64,000 nucleotides of DNA, taken from NCBI RefSeq assembly GCF_009884975.1, contig NZ_CP041970.1:558001-622000 (forward strand). Reading direction: 5' to 3'. Under the pieces are notes generated by a model, which searched no databases, was not told where the DNA came from, and worked only from the letters and a program-made list of their open reading frames with translations. The first letter of the stretch is position 1, and each line of letters begins with the position of its first letter. The translations under genes and the position numbers were made by a program. Source of the DNA: Acinetobacter dispersus (lineage in GTDB: Bacteria; Pseudomonadota; Gammaproteobacteria; Pseudomonadales; Moraxellaceae). Below, in pieces: positions 37,225-45,965 of the stretch.

Positions 37225-38616
37225 ATGAATAGTGCAAAAACAACAAAATTAGGTGAAGGACTTTCGAATCGCCATATCACCATGATCAGTATTGGTGGTG
37301 TGATTGGTGCAGGTTTATTTGTCGGCTCATCTGCTGCCATTGCCAAAGCAGGCCCAGCTGCTGTATTGGCTTATATTATTACAAGCATTTTAGTTTTTCT
37401 GGTCATGCGTATGCTCGGTGAAATGGCCGTTGCACAGCCTGACACAGGTTCATTTTCAACGTATGCCCGTAAAGCAATTGGCCCTTGGGCGGGTTTTAGT
37501 GTGGGCTGGCTGTATTGGTGGTTCTGGGTTTTGGTGATTCCAATTGAAGCCATTGCAGGTGCCGAAATTTTGCATGCTTGGTTTCCACAGGTATCCAGTG
37601 CCATTTACGCCTTTGCATTTATTATTCTGCTGAGTTTGGCAAACTTCTTTAGCACCAAAAGTTTTGGCGAGTTTGAGTTTTGGTTTGCACTGATTAAAGT
37701 GATTGCGATCCTTGTATTTATTGTGATTGGTGCATCTGCCGTATTTGGACTGTGGCCTTTAGCCAAAGATGTCAGTGGTGTGGGCAATCTTTTTTCAAAT
37801 GGCGGTTTTATGCCACATGGTATGGGCGGTGTGCTATCTGCAATTTTGATCTCGGCATTTTCCTTCTTTGGCATTGAAATTCTTTCGATTGCTGCGGCGG
37901 AGTCTAAAAATCCTGAAGAGAAAATCAAACGAGCGACCAATTTAGTCCTGTATCGGATTATCTTATTCTTCGTGGTTTCGATTTTCCTCGCGGTTGCCTT
38001 GGTTGATTGGCGTTCACCTGATTTACAAAAATTGGGTACTTTTCAGTATGTTTTGGTCAGTCTGAATATTCCTCAAACCAAGTTAATTATGGACACTGTG
38101 GTATTTATTGCCGTGGCGAGCTGTATGAATGCGGCTGTCTATACCTCTTCACGCATGTTATTTGCTTTAGGGGCTCGTCAAGAAGCGCCAAAAATGGTCA
38201 CGAAAATTAATGCAGCAGGTGTGCCAACCATCGCGGTATTTGCATCAACATTGATTGGATTGATTTGTTGTGCAGTGAATTATTTATTTCCCGGACAAGT
38301 ATTTGGATTTCTACTGTCGACCACAGGCTCAATTGCGCTGGTAGTTTACTTAGTCATTGCCGTTTCACAACTACGGTTGCGAACCAAATTAGACAAAGTT
38401 GGCGCTGCTGTGCCTTTTAAAATGTGGTTATTTCCATGGCTGACTTGGTTTGTGATTGTGGTGATTATGAGCGTACTGGGCTATATGTTCCTGTCACCTC
38501 AATATAGCTATGAAACCACTTTATCTTTAAGTGTCACTTCTCTGGTGGTGATTTGTGGACTGATTGTGACCCGAAAGAAGAAAAGTAGTCGAACAGTAGC
38601 ATTGCACTTAGACTGA
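37225..38616 (+). CDS. APC-family amino acid permease (GabP-like)
   Basis: 463-residue inner-membrane permease. The first helix motif ISIGGVIGAGLFVGSSAAIAKAGPA (about residues 20-44) and AFSFFGIEILSIAAAESKNPEEKIKRA, the amphipathic signature, place it in the AAT/GABA permease group. It lies downstream of the beta-alanine genes and 3 kb from gabTD, so GABA, beta-alanine or a related omega-amino acid is the likely cargo. Confidence 0.88.
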   Translation: MNSAKTTKLGEGLSNRHITMISIGGVIGAGLFVGSSAAIAKAGPAAVLAYIITSILVFLVMRMLGEMAVAQPDTGSFSTYARKAIGPWAGFSVGWLYWWFWVLVIPIEAIAGAEILHAWFPQVSSAIYAFAFIILLSLANFFSTKSFGEFEFWFALIKVIAILVFIVIGASAVFGLWPLAKDVSGVGNLFSNGGFMPHGMGGVLSAILISAFSFFGIEILSIAAAESKNPEEKIKRATNLVLYRIILFFVVSIFLAVALVDWRSPDLQKLGTFQYVLVSLNIPQTKLIMDTVVFIAVASCMNAAVYTSSRMLFALGARQEAPKMVTKINAAGVPTIAVFASTLIGLICCAVNYLFPGQVFGFLLSTTGSIALVVYLVIAVSQLRLRTKLDKVGAAVPFKMWLFPWLTWFVIVVIMSVLGYMFLSPQYSYETTLSLSVTSLVVICGLIVTRKKKSSRTVALHLD

Positions 38617-38628
38617 TCGAACATCATG

Positions 38629-38667
38629 ATAAGGCCTAAGCTTTAAAGTTTAGGCCTTATTGTTTTT
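38629..38667. terminator. Bidirectional terminator
   Basis: ATAAGGCCTAA (38629-38639) and TTAGGCCTTAT (38650-38660) form an 11-bp stem, extended by imperfect pairing and followed by TGTTTTTAT. The right arm overlaps the stop codon region of the convergent EamA gene. Confidence 0.85.
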
Positions 38668-39510
38668 ATAGGAGAAATAGGAGCAACCCGCACAGGAGAG
38701 CATGATGATAGCAATCCCTGTGATTTGATACGGGTTGAGATGTTCATTTAAGATCAGCCAACCGGCAAGGGCACTGACCGCAGGAGAGGCACTTAGTAAA
38801 ATTCCAAACACTTTCGGTTCGAGCTTTTTCATTGCAAAAATATCCAGCAAGAACGGAAGGGTACTGGAAAGTAGCGATACCAAAACACAGAGCAGCAAAA
38901 TCCAATAAGACTGAAATAGCTGAGTCAGATCAGAGATACCAAAGGGCAGCGCAAATAGAGTGGCCACCAACATGCCTATCGCCACCGTATTGCTGCCGCC
39001 TTTGGCGACTTTGGTACCGTAAATGATATACATGCCCCAACATAATGCTGCGGCAAGCGCATAAAACATGCCGATATAACTGAAATTCTGATTGGTACTG
39101 CCCAAAGGTAATAACATCAGACCGATAAATGATAAGACACCCCAAAGCAAATCCTGTTTCTGTTTTGACATGACAATTGCAACGGTGAGTGGGCCCAAGA
39201 CTTCAATTGAAATAGCAATACCAATCGACAGATGTGAAAAAGCCTTATAAATCATAAGATTCATTAAACTCAGAATCAGCCCATAAATGATCAGATTTTT
39301 CCAATCCATCTCGCTATGGAAAGTACGCCACGGTTTGAAAATCATCCACAACAACAGGGCCGAGAAACTTAAACGAATCAGCGCAACCCCTTCGGCACCA
39401 AAGATCGGAAATAGGGTTTTGGCAATCGCAGCCCCAATTTGTACCGAGGCAAGTGATAGGCATGCTGCAGCTAAGGCAAATTCTTGTTTATTCTGCACAG
39501 ATTGAATCAT
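38650..39510 (-). CDS. EamA/DMT-family transporter (RhtA-like exporter)
   Basis: 286 residues from the ATG at 39510; a TTG at 39522 is in frame but unlikely. It has two EamA repeats of five helices, with SLASVQIGAAIAKTLFPIFGAEGVALIRLSFSALLLW at the start and KVFGILLSASPAVSALAGWLILNEHLNPYQITGIAIIM near the end. The pattern resembles RhtA threonine/homoserine exporters. It is divergent from an Lrp-family regulator, a common arrangement for amino-acid exporters. Confidence 0.83.
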   Translation of the reverse strand: MIQSVQNKQEFALAAACLSLASVQIGAAIAKTLFPIFGAEGVALIRLSFSALLLWMIFKPWRTFHSEMDWKNLIIYGLILSLMNLMIYKAFSHLSIGIAISIEVLGPLTVAIVMSKQKQDLLWGVLSFIGLMLLPLGSTNQNFSYIGMFYALAAALCWGMYIIYGTKVAKGGSNTVAIGMLVATLFALPFGISDLTQLFQSYWILLLCVLVSLLSSTLPFLLDIFAMKKLEPKVFGILLSASPAVSALAGWLILNEHLNPYQITGIAIIMLSCAGCSYFSYKNNKA

Positions 39511-39630
39511 GTCGATGACCAATGGATTGATTATGGGATTTTAGTTCTAGAATGATGATTAAATAGTGCTTATTGATTGAAACAAATGAGTAATTCACTC
39601 TATTATCGAATAAAGATGAGGAATTAATTC

Positions 39631-40098
39631 ATGGTAGAACTTTCACTCGATCATTTTGATTATGCAATTTTAAGAATATTGCAGCAGGATAATAAAATTT
39701 CACATCGGCAGATTTCTGAACAGATCGGATTGTCTCAGGCATCGGTGCAGAGACGTATTGTTCGAATGGAACAGGAAGCCATTATTGAAAAGAATTGTGC
39801 GGTACTGAATCCAAAGCGATTTGGAGAGAAAGTCACATCCATTATCGAGGTCCGTTTAAGCGAAGATCGTTCAGTGGTGATGGATCGGGCAAAGCAATAC
39901 TTTGCGGCAGTTGAAGAAATCCAGCAATGTTATTTCGTCAATGGCGGTGTGTCTTTTATCATGATTATGATCTCCAATAACTTATCTCACTTTGAAGTTT
40001 CCGTAAGAAAGCATTTTGCAGATAATCAGGATGTAAAAACCTATCGAACCTTAATTGTTTTAGATCGGGTCAAAGTCAGTTTAGATCTTTGTTTTTAA
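39631..40098 (+). CDS. Lrp/AsnC-family transcriptional regulator
   Basis: 155 residues: N-terminal HTH (LDHFDYAILRILQQDNKISHRQISEQIGLSQASVQRRIVRMEQEAII) and C-terminal RAM-type effector domain (VTSIIEVRLSEDR through VNGGVSFIMIMIS). It probably senses an amino acid and controls the divergent EamA exporter 120 bp away. Its ribosome site is GAGGAATTAATTC. Confidence 0.9.
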   Translation: MVELSLDHFDYAILRILQQDNKISHRQISEQIGLSQASVQRRIVRMEQEAIIEKNCAVLNPKRFGEKVTSIIEVRLSEDRSVVMDRAKQYFAAVEEIQQCYFVNGGVSFIMIMISNNLSHFEVSVRKHFADNQDVKTYRTLIVLDRVKVSLDLCF

Positions 40099-40124
40099 TT
40101 CGGATTGAACTGCTGATTCAGTTT

Positions 40125-40183
40125 CACTTGGTTGAGGTGTGAATCCATACAAGGACTGTTGCCTAGATCTCCTAAACCAAGTG
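40125..40183. repeat. Long-spaced inverted repeat between convergent genes
   Basis: CACTTGGTTGAGG (40125-40137) and CCTAAACCAAGTG (40171-40183) are 13-bp arms with one mismatch and a 33-nt spacer, between the Lrp and GabR genes. Termination is possible; the large loop makes this uncertain. Confidence 0.4.
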
Positions 40184-40197
40184 CTATTTTACTGTGA

Positions 40198-41706
40198 TCA
40201 ACGGTTCTGCGGAAAAAGCTCAATACCATTTTCGATCAGACATTGACGTAAAATACTAAAGGCAAAAGTCATGTCTTGTTCTTGAACACAGGCAAAGCCA
40301 AGCAATAAGCCTGGTTGAACTGGCGTATCCACACCCGAATAATATTGCGACAATGGACGAACATTGACCCCGCGCGAAAGTGCCAATTTAGATATTTCAA
40401 CATCATTGGCATGATCAGGTAATTTGAGTACTAGATGCAGCCCCGCATCATGATTAAACTCATGTACAAACACATCGCCCAGATAACGATGAATCAGTTC
40501 AATCAGAAATTTACGTCTTTTGCTATACAGCAGACGCATGCGGCGAATATGCGCTGCATAATGTCCTTCCTGAATAAATTCTGCTAAGGCGCATTGAGTC
40601 AGTAAGTGACCGCCTCGATACAGTTCAGCTGAAATCGTTCGTAAGGGCTGTACCAACTGTTTCGGAACCACCATATAGCCAATACGCAAGGCTGGATAGA
40701 TGGTTTTACTAAAAGTACCAATATAAATCACAGGTGGATTGTCTTCCAGACCCTGTAAGGATGGATAAGGCTGCCCTGAAAAACGGAACTCACTGTCGTA
40801 ATCATCTTCAATAATCCAGCTGCCATGCTGTTTAGCCAAATCAAGCAATTTTCTACGTCGAGCTAAACTGAGATGTGAACCTAAAGGATATTGATGAGAC
40901 GGGGTGACAAAGATCAGGCGCGGTGGGGTAGATGGATGTTCTTCTGGGATAATGCCTTCGGCATCGACAGGCATTGGAATAATATTTAAGCCATTGATAC
41001 GAAGAATATTCTTGGCACCCCAATAGCCTGGATTTTCAATCCAGACATGATCATTTAAATCACATAAAGCACGTGACACTAGATCAACCGCCTGATGGAT
41101 GCCTTCAGTAATAATAATCTGGTCTGTTTCACAATTGACTGAACGAGCAATGCGTAAATAATCCGCCAATGCATGGCGTAATTCAATACATCCCCCAGCA
41201 TTGCTATAGATCAGATTGGCAATTTCAGGCTGTCGACTGAGACGCGATTTGATCCGATTAAATTCAGCATGCGGAAATTCGGTCACATCAGGCGCACCGG
41301 GTACAAAGGCGCCCCATTGATATGGGGAGGCAGCGGCATGTTGCAGCAAACTTGCCCCACGATGAGATAGGGTGTGTGTTATTTCTTCTTTGGTTGCAGC
41401 AGCATAGGTTGGTGTTGTGCTGACCTGAATATAGCTTTCAGGTAGTGTCTCTGATACCCAAGTACCTCGACCTGTATGTGCCTGAATATAACCTTCGGCA
41501 CGTAATTGCTCATAGGCATTGAGTACGGTATTACGCGAAACATGTAATTCATTTGCTAAATCACGTGAAGCTGGAAGACGAGTATTTGGCGCAAGAATAC
41601 CTTCTAAAATTGCATCCCTTAAACAATTAAAAACCCGAGCGGGTAAGGTACCTTCGCTGGCCTGTTGTAAGTGCTGTAACAGGTAGTCTCCTAACAGGGT
41701 ACGCAA
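40198..41706 (-). CDS. gabR: GabR/MocR-type regulator (GntR HTH fused to aminotransferase)
   Basis: About 502 residues. The GntR winged HTH is at the N-terminus (VFNCLRDAILEGILAPNTRLPASRDLANELHVSRNTVLNAYEQLRAEGYI). The class I aminotransferase-like domain contains GTFSKTIYPALRIGYMVVP with the PLP lysine. I place the start at a TTG (41706) because AAAGGAGAG lies just upstream; a GTG at 41763 (521 aa) lacks such a site. It is divergent from gabT-gabD with a long dyad between, so it is the probable PLP/GABA-responsive activator of those genes. Confidence 0.87.
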   Translation of the reverse strand: MRTLLGDYLLQHLQQASEGTLPARVFNCLRDAILEGILAPNTRLPASRDLANELHVSRNTVLNAYEQLRAEGYIQAHTGRGTWVSETLPESYIQVSTTPTYAAATKEEITHTLSHRGASLLQHAAASPYQWGAFVPGAPDVTEFPHAEFNRIKSRLSRQPEIANLIYSNAGGCIELRHALADYLRIARSVNCETDQIIITEGIHQAVDLVSRALCDLNDHVWIENPGYWGAKNILRINGLNIIPMPVDAEGIIPEEHPSTPPRLIFVTPSHQYPLGSHLSLARRRKLLDLAKQHGSWIIEDDYDSEFRFSGQPYPSLQGLEDNPPVIYIGTFSKTIYPALRIGYMVVPKQLVQPLRTISAELYRGGHLLTQCALAEFIQEGHYAAHIRRMRLLYSKRRKFLIELIHRYLGDVFVHEFNHDAGLHLVLKLPDHANDVEISKLALSRGVNVRPLSQYYSGVDTPVQPGLLLGFACVQEQDMTFAFSILRQCLIENGIELFPQNR

Positions 41707-41784
41707 TTGGCTCTCTCCTTTAGTCCAAAAGTGGCTCTCGTCTATTCCATTTAAAAGGTACACATTAGGTACTTATAACGCATT

Positions 41785-41826
41785 TTAGAATTGTTTCAGC
41801 AATACATTGCCATGAAGCAATTCTAA
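41785..41826. promoter_or_regulatory. Long dyad between gabR and gabT
   Basis: TTAGAATTGTTTCA (41785-41798) and TGAAGCAATTCTAA (41813-41826) are 14-bp inverted arms with one mismatch. They enclose a second perfect palindrome GCAAT-AC-ATTGC (41799-41810). This two-tier dyad lies 42 bp before gabT and is a strong candidate GabR operator. Confidence 0.6.
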
Positions 41827-41868
41827 TGCTCAAAAAGATTATTTTTTTGTCGTATCAGAGGTAACAAA

Positions 41869-43179
41869 ATGGATGCAAAGCATATTGCAATAAATGCTCG
41901 TAAACAGCAAGCAACTCCACGTGGTGTTGGCGTGATGTGTCAATGGTATGCTGAACGTGCCAGCAATGCGACTTTGTGGGACACGGAAGGCAACGAATAT
42001 ATTGATTTCGCAGGTGGAATAGCAGTTTTAAATACTGGGCATCGCCATCCAAAGGTGATTGCCGCGGTTTCGGAACAACTGAATAAATTTACCCATACAG
42101 CATATCAAATTGTACCTTATGAAAGTTATGTGTCTTTGGCTGAGCGGATTAATGCACGTGCGCCAATTGATGGTCCTGCCAAAACCGCATTTTTTACTAC
42201 GGGTGCCGAAGCGGTTGAGAATGCCGTGAAGATTGCCCGCGCTGCAACGGGTCGTCATGGCATTATTACCTTTGGTGGAGGTTTCCACGGTCGTACTTTT
42301 ATGACCATGGCCATGACAGGCAAAACAGCACCATATAAGCGTGATTTTGGTGTGATGACAGCCGGGGTATTCCATGCACGTTACCCAGTTGCTTCTAAAG
42401 GCATTACGGTTAAGGATGCTCTGATTAGTTTAGAGGAAATCTTTAGCGAAGATATTGCAGCACATGATGTGGCTGCAATTGTGCTAGAGCCTGTACAAGG
42501 TGAAGGTGGTTTCAATGTTGCCCCAGTTGAATTTATGCAGCAACTGCGCAAGATTTGTGATGAGCACGGTATTCTTTTAATTGCAGATGAAGTGCAAACC
42601 GGTTTTGCGCGTACTGGAGAATTGTTTGCAATGCAGCATTATCCTGTAAAAGCGGATTTGATTACTATGGCCAAAAGCTTGGGAGGTGGTTTTCCATTGT
42701 CAGGTGTGGTCGGTCGTGCAGAAGTGATGGATGCACCGAATCCAGGTGGTTTAGGTGGTACTTATGCGGGTAATCCACTTGCCATTGCCGCGGCCACTGC
42801 TGTGATTGAGGTGATTGAAGAAGAACAGCTATGCCAACGTGCCAATGTACTCGGTGAAGAATTAGTTGCAATGCTCAAAGCAGCACAGAAATATTCGAGC
42901 GATATCATCGATATTCGTGCATTAGGTTCGATGGTCGCGGTTGAGTTTGGTGATCATGCAACATGTCAGCCAAAACCCGAAGTGGCGAAAGCGATTCAGC
43001 AATATGCAATGGATCAGGGCTTATTGCTTTTAACTTGTGGTAAGCATGGCAATGTGATTCGTTTCTTATATCCATTGACGATTCCTGAGATTCAGTTCAA
43101 TCAAGCCTTGGTGATTATCCAAGATGCAATTGCAGCACAACAACCTGCATTACAACAGTTTGCAGGGGCTGAAGTATGA
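41869..43179 (+). CDS. gabT: 4-Aminobutyrate--2-oxoglutarate transaminase
   Basis: 436-residue class III PLP enzyme that converts GABA to succinate semialdehyde. Motifs: GVGVMCQWYAERASNATLWD, TTGAEAVENAVKIARAAT, FGGGFHGRTFMTMAMTGK, LIADEVQTGFARTGELFAM, and PLP Lys269 in MAKSLGGGFPLSGV. It overlaps gabD by 4 bp (ATGA), so the two are translated together. The ribosome site is AGAGGTAAC. Confidence 0.94.
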   Translation: MDAKHIAINARKQQATPRGVGVMCQWYAERASNATLWDTEGNEYIDFAGGIAVLNTGHRHPKVIAAVSEQLNKFTHTAYQIVPYESYVSLAERINARAPIDGPAKTAFFTTGAEAVENAVKIARAATGRHGIITFGGGFHGRTFMTMAMTGKTAPYKRDFGVMTAGVFHARYPVASKGITVKDALISLEEIFSEDIAAHDVAAIVLEPVQGEGGFNVAPVEFMQQLRKICDEHGILLIADEVQTGFARTGELFAMQHYPVKADLITMAKSLGGGFPLSGVVGRAEVMDAPNPGGLGGTYAGNPLAIAAATAVIEVIEEEQLCQRANVLGEELVAMLKAAQKYSSDIIDIRALGSMVAVEFGDHATCQPKPEVAKAIQQYAMDQGLLLLTCGKHGNVIRFLYPLTIPEIQFNQALVIIQDAIAAQQPALQQFAGAEV

Positions 43180-44624
43180 TTGATAAAAATTTACAGGTCT
43201 TATTAAAGCATCCAGACATTCGTTTTGATGCAGCTCAGACTGGGAACTATTTCGTGGTTGATGATGCGGCTACAGGTCAAGCTTTGGCATGGGTTAAAGC
43301 ATCAGACCAAGCCGAAGTTGAAGCTGCGATTGCTCGCTCGGCAGTTGCCCAAGCTCAGTGGCAGCAGCAAACGGCTTTAGTCCGTGCGGATATTCTACTG
43401 GCATGGTATCAGTTGATTTTAGAGCAGCGCGAAATTTTGGCGCAAATTTTGACCGCAGAGCAAGGTAAATCACTGGCTGAAGCACGTGGTGAAATTGCTT
43501 ATGCAGCCTCGTTTATTCGTTGGTTTGCAGAACAGGCGCGCCGTGTCGATGGTTCAGTGTTAACACCTGTTCAATCACAACAGCGTTTGATTGTACTTAA
43601 GCAAGCGATAGGGGTAACAGCCGCGATTACGCCGTGGAATTTCCCGGCAGCGATGATCACCCGAAAAATTGCACCTGCTTTGGCTGCGGGTTGTTCGATG
43701 CTGGTCAAACCTGCGGAACAGACTCCATTAACGGCTTATGCTTTAGCGGTACTGGCAGAGCAAGCTGGCTTACCTGCTGATTTATTTATTTTAATCAGTG
43801 GTGATGCAGTTGCAGTCGGGCAAACTTTATGTGCAAGTGATACGGTACGTAAACTCAGCTTTACAGGTTCAACCGATGTTGGTCGTATTCTGATGAAACA
43901 ATGTGCGCCAACCATCAAAAAGCTTTCTTTAGAGTTGGGTGGCAATGCGCCAGTCATTATTTTTGATGATGCAGATGTTGAACGTGCTGTACAGGGGATC
44001 ATGGTCAGCAAGTTCCGTAACAGCGGGCAAACCTGTGTCTGTGCCAACCGTATTTATGTTCAGGCAGGAATTTATGATGCGATTTGTGAGCGCTTAAAAG
44101 TAGCAGTTGAACAGCAACTTCGTGTCGGTGATGGGCGTGAAGAAGGCGTGAATCAGGGCCCATTAATTGATCAAGATGCGGTTGAAAAAGTGCAATCGCA
44201 TATTGCCGATGCGGTGAGTCAGGGTGCATCGATTGTTGTGGGTGGTCAACCGCATGCATTGGGGAAAACTTTCTTTGAACCAACCATCTTAAGAGACGTT
44301 ACTCAGCAGATGAAGGTTGCTAAAGAAGAAACCTTTGGTCCATTAGCACCTTTGTTCCGTTTTAATGATGAAGCGGAAGCCATCGCGATGGCCAATGACA
44401 CTGAATTTGGCTTGGCCAGTTATATTTTCACTAAAGATACGGCACGCCAATGGCGCGTAGGTGAAGCACTGCAATATGGTATGGTGGGTGTAAATACAGG
44501 ACTGATTTCCAATGAGGTTGCACCTTTTGGTGGAATTAAACAGTCAGGTTTAGGCCGTGAAGGTTCGCAATTTGGGATTGAGGAATATCTGGAACTGAAA
44601 TATATGTGTGTTGATATTTCTTAA
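43176..44624 (+). CDS. gabD: Succinate-semialdehyde dehydrogenase (NAD(P)+)
   Basis: 482-residue aldehyde dehydrogenase that completes GABA use, giving succinate for the TCA cycle. It shows AAITPWNFPAAMITRKIAPALAAGC, SLELGGNAPVIIFDDAD (catalytic Glu), the nucleophile Cys287 in NSGQTCVCANR, and the GabD-type C-terminus GGIKQSGLGREGSQFGIEEYLELKYMC. It is the second gene of the gab operon and is followed by a strong terminator. Confidence 0.94.
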   Translation: MIDKNLQVLLKHPDIRFDAAQTGNYFVVDDAATGQALAWVKASDQAEVEAAIARSAVAQAQWQQQTALVRADILLAWYQLILEQREILAQILTAEQGKSLAEARGEIAYAASFIRWFAEQARRVDGSVLTPVQSQQRLIVLKQAIGVTAAITPWNFPAAMITRKIAPALAAGCSMLVKPAEQTPLTAYALAVLAEQAGLPADLFILISGDAVAVGQTLCASDTVRKLSFTGSTDVGRILMKQCAPTIKKLSLELGGNAPVIIFDDADVERAVQGIMVSKFRNSGQTCVCANRIYVQAGIYDAICERLKVAVEQQLRVGDGREEGVNQGPLIDQDAVEKVQSHIADAVSQGASIVVGGQPHALGKTFFEPTILRDVTQQMKVAKEETFGPLAPLFRFNDEAEAIAMANDTEFGLASYIFTKDTARQWRVGEALQYGMVGVNTGLISNEVAPFGGIKQSGLGREGSQFGIEEYLELKYMCVDIS

Positions 44625-44642
44625 GCTGTAACGATAACAGTT

Positions 44643-44681
44643 AAAAGCCCAAACTGCTTGGACCCAGCAGTTTGGGCTTTT
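44643..44681 (+). terminator. Rho-independent terminator of gabTD
   Basis: AAAGCCCAAACTGC pairs perfectly with GCAGTTTGGGCTTT over a 9-nt loop, ending in a T-run, 19 bp after the gabD stop. Confidence 0.92.
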
Positions 44682-44801
44682 ATTCATTTACTGAGATAGA
44701 TTTACTTCCTCAAACTAAATATTTAAAACGCCTAAATTTTTAGTTTTTCTATTTAAGCCATTTAATACGAAATGGACGAGTAGATTTTTATTGATATTGA
44801 T

Positions 44802-45218
44802 TTAGCTAAATTTCTCTAAAACTGAGTAAATTGGAGAACCTTGATCATTTTTAAATTCAATTGCATCAGAGATAAGATGTCGATCTTCAATTCTTTTTAT
44901 GATTATAATCGACACGCCATGGATAAGAAGAGCGTTGTGGTAAATTTTTTCGACTCTGCCATTAATATATTTTAAGTGAACTAAATAAATACTCTTAGAT
45001 AATAGCTTAATTTTTTGAATTTCATATCGACATTCACTATCATTTAAGTTTTCCAGAAAATGATAGATCGAATTTTTGATAAGAGTTTGATCTTTGTTCA
45101 TATAATGGAAGTCTTGAGTAAAATATTTCTCAGCTTGATGAAAGTCTATCTTTTTTAGTTTAGAGAGGTAGTTTAATAAGTTTGTTATGTATATAGATAT
45201 ACTTTCTATTTCTGACAT
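44802..45218 (-). CDS. Hypothetical protein, possibly NTF2-like
   Basis: 138 residues, Ile/Lys/Tyr-rich and encoded by markedly A+T-rich DNA compared with its neighbours. The layout (N-terminal helix with FHQAEKYFTQDFHYMNKDQTLIKNSIYHFLENL, then strands such as SIYLVHLKYINGRVEKIYHNALLIHG) resembles an NTF2/SnoaL-like alpha+beta cone. I cannot name a function. No partner gene is adjacent; base composition suggests recent acquisition. Confidence 0.6.
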   Translation of the reverse strand: MSEIESISIYITNLLNYLSKLKKIDFHQAEKYFTQDFHYMNKDQTLIKNSIYHFLENLNDSECRYEIQKIKLLSKSIYLVHLKYINGRVEKIYHNALLIHGVSIIIIKRIEDRHLISDAIEFKNDQGSPIYSVLEKFS

Positions 45219-45451
45219 AAAATTAACCTCTATGTTTTTATTGTTTGATTATAGTTTTATTTACAAAGGAATGTTGTTTTTCTAAGATTTTGTCCTAATT
45301 TGTCTTTATTTTATGTTTTATATGTCTGCTTGATTTATTGTGATTTTTAGGATGTAAAAAAAAGATCTTATGGTTAATTTTTAGTGTTTTTAATGTTTAT
45401 TCATCTCTCTTTATTTTTAATATGATGACTCTTTTGTTTTGAGATTTGATA
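45219..45451. other. A+T-rich spacer between divergent small genes
   Basis: Long T- and A-runs, no ORF of note. It must contain the divergent promoters of the two hypothetical genes; several TATAAT-like stretches are present, too many to choose one. Confidence 0.3.
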
Positions 45452-45724
45452 GTGAAGAAATGGATTTGCAAGAATTGTGGTCTGTACAAAAAGATTGTTC
45501 CAAGTCATATTAAATCAGGTCGAAAAGTTTTTTTCATACAAAATATCGATAATATAAATAAAACAATAAAAAAAGGTGCTGTTGTCAGCCGAAATAAAGA
45601 CCTACTGATCATACTGAGTGACGGAATTTTATGTATGGTGAAAGACACTGATGTTTACCCTGAAGATGCACCTGTGTATTTTGTATATAATATGTTTGGT
45701 ATGTGTGAGTGTTCATCTAAATAA
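45452..45724 (+). CDS. Small Cys-rich (zinc-ribbon-like) hypothetical protein
   Basis: About 90 residues from a GTG at 45452 (a TTG at 45446 is also in frame). The N-terminus KKWICKNCGLYKK holds a CxxC knuckle. Later Cys occur as ILCMVKD and FGMCECSSK at the C-terminus, where CxC may close a zinc site. The middle (GAVVSRNKDLLIILSDGILCMVKDTDVYPEDAPVYFVYN) looks like a small beta barrel. The function is unknown. Coding status is supported by the coherent domain pattern, but the start is uncertain. Confidence 0.55.
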   Translation: MKKWICKNCGLYKKIVPSHIKSGRKVFFIQNIDNINKTIKKGAVVSRNKDLLIILSDGILCMVKDTDVYPEDAPVYFVYNMFGMCECSSK

Positions 45725-45965
45725 ATTAAAAATTTTAAGTGTTTTATAGTGTGAAAATGGCACGCAAAGTCAAAGAATTAAAAAAGTGTCAAGTTATATC
45801 GAGCCAGAGCTTTATAATTAAAATATAAATATTGCCAAAATTTAAATGTAAAAAACATGGCTAGATTTAAATCAATAAATTTTACCTAATATGAAAAGGG
45901 CATTACATCAATTTTATAGGTAAAGCAGTCATGTCTGGAACATGTTTTGAAAAGGGATAGATCCG
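45725..45965. other. A+T-rich intergenic stretch
   Basis: No gene recognised. A small dyad CATGT-CTGGA-ACATG lies at 45930-45944, about 20 bp before the SRPBCC start, and could be an operator. Confidence 0.3.

Noticed and set aside
37605..37940. 111-codon minus-strand frame
   Set aside because: Antisense to the GabP-like permease; no ribosome site or recognisable motif.
45758..45829. 23-codon frame starting ATGGCACGC
   Set aside because: Too short, no ribosome site, A+T-rich surroundings; no supporting feature.
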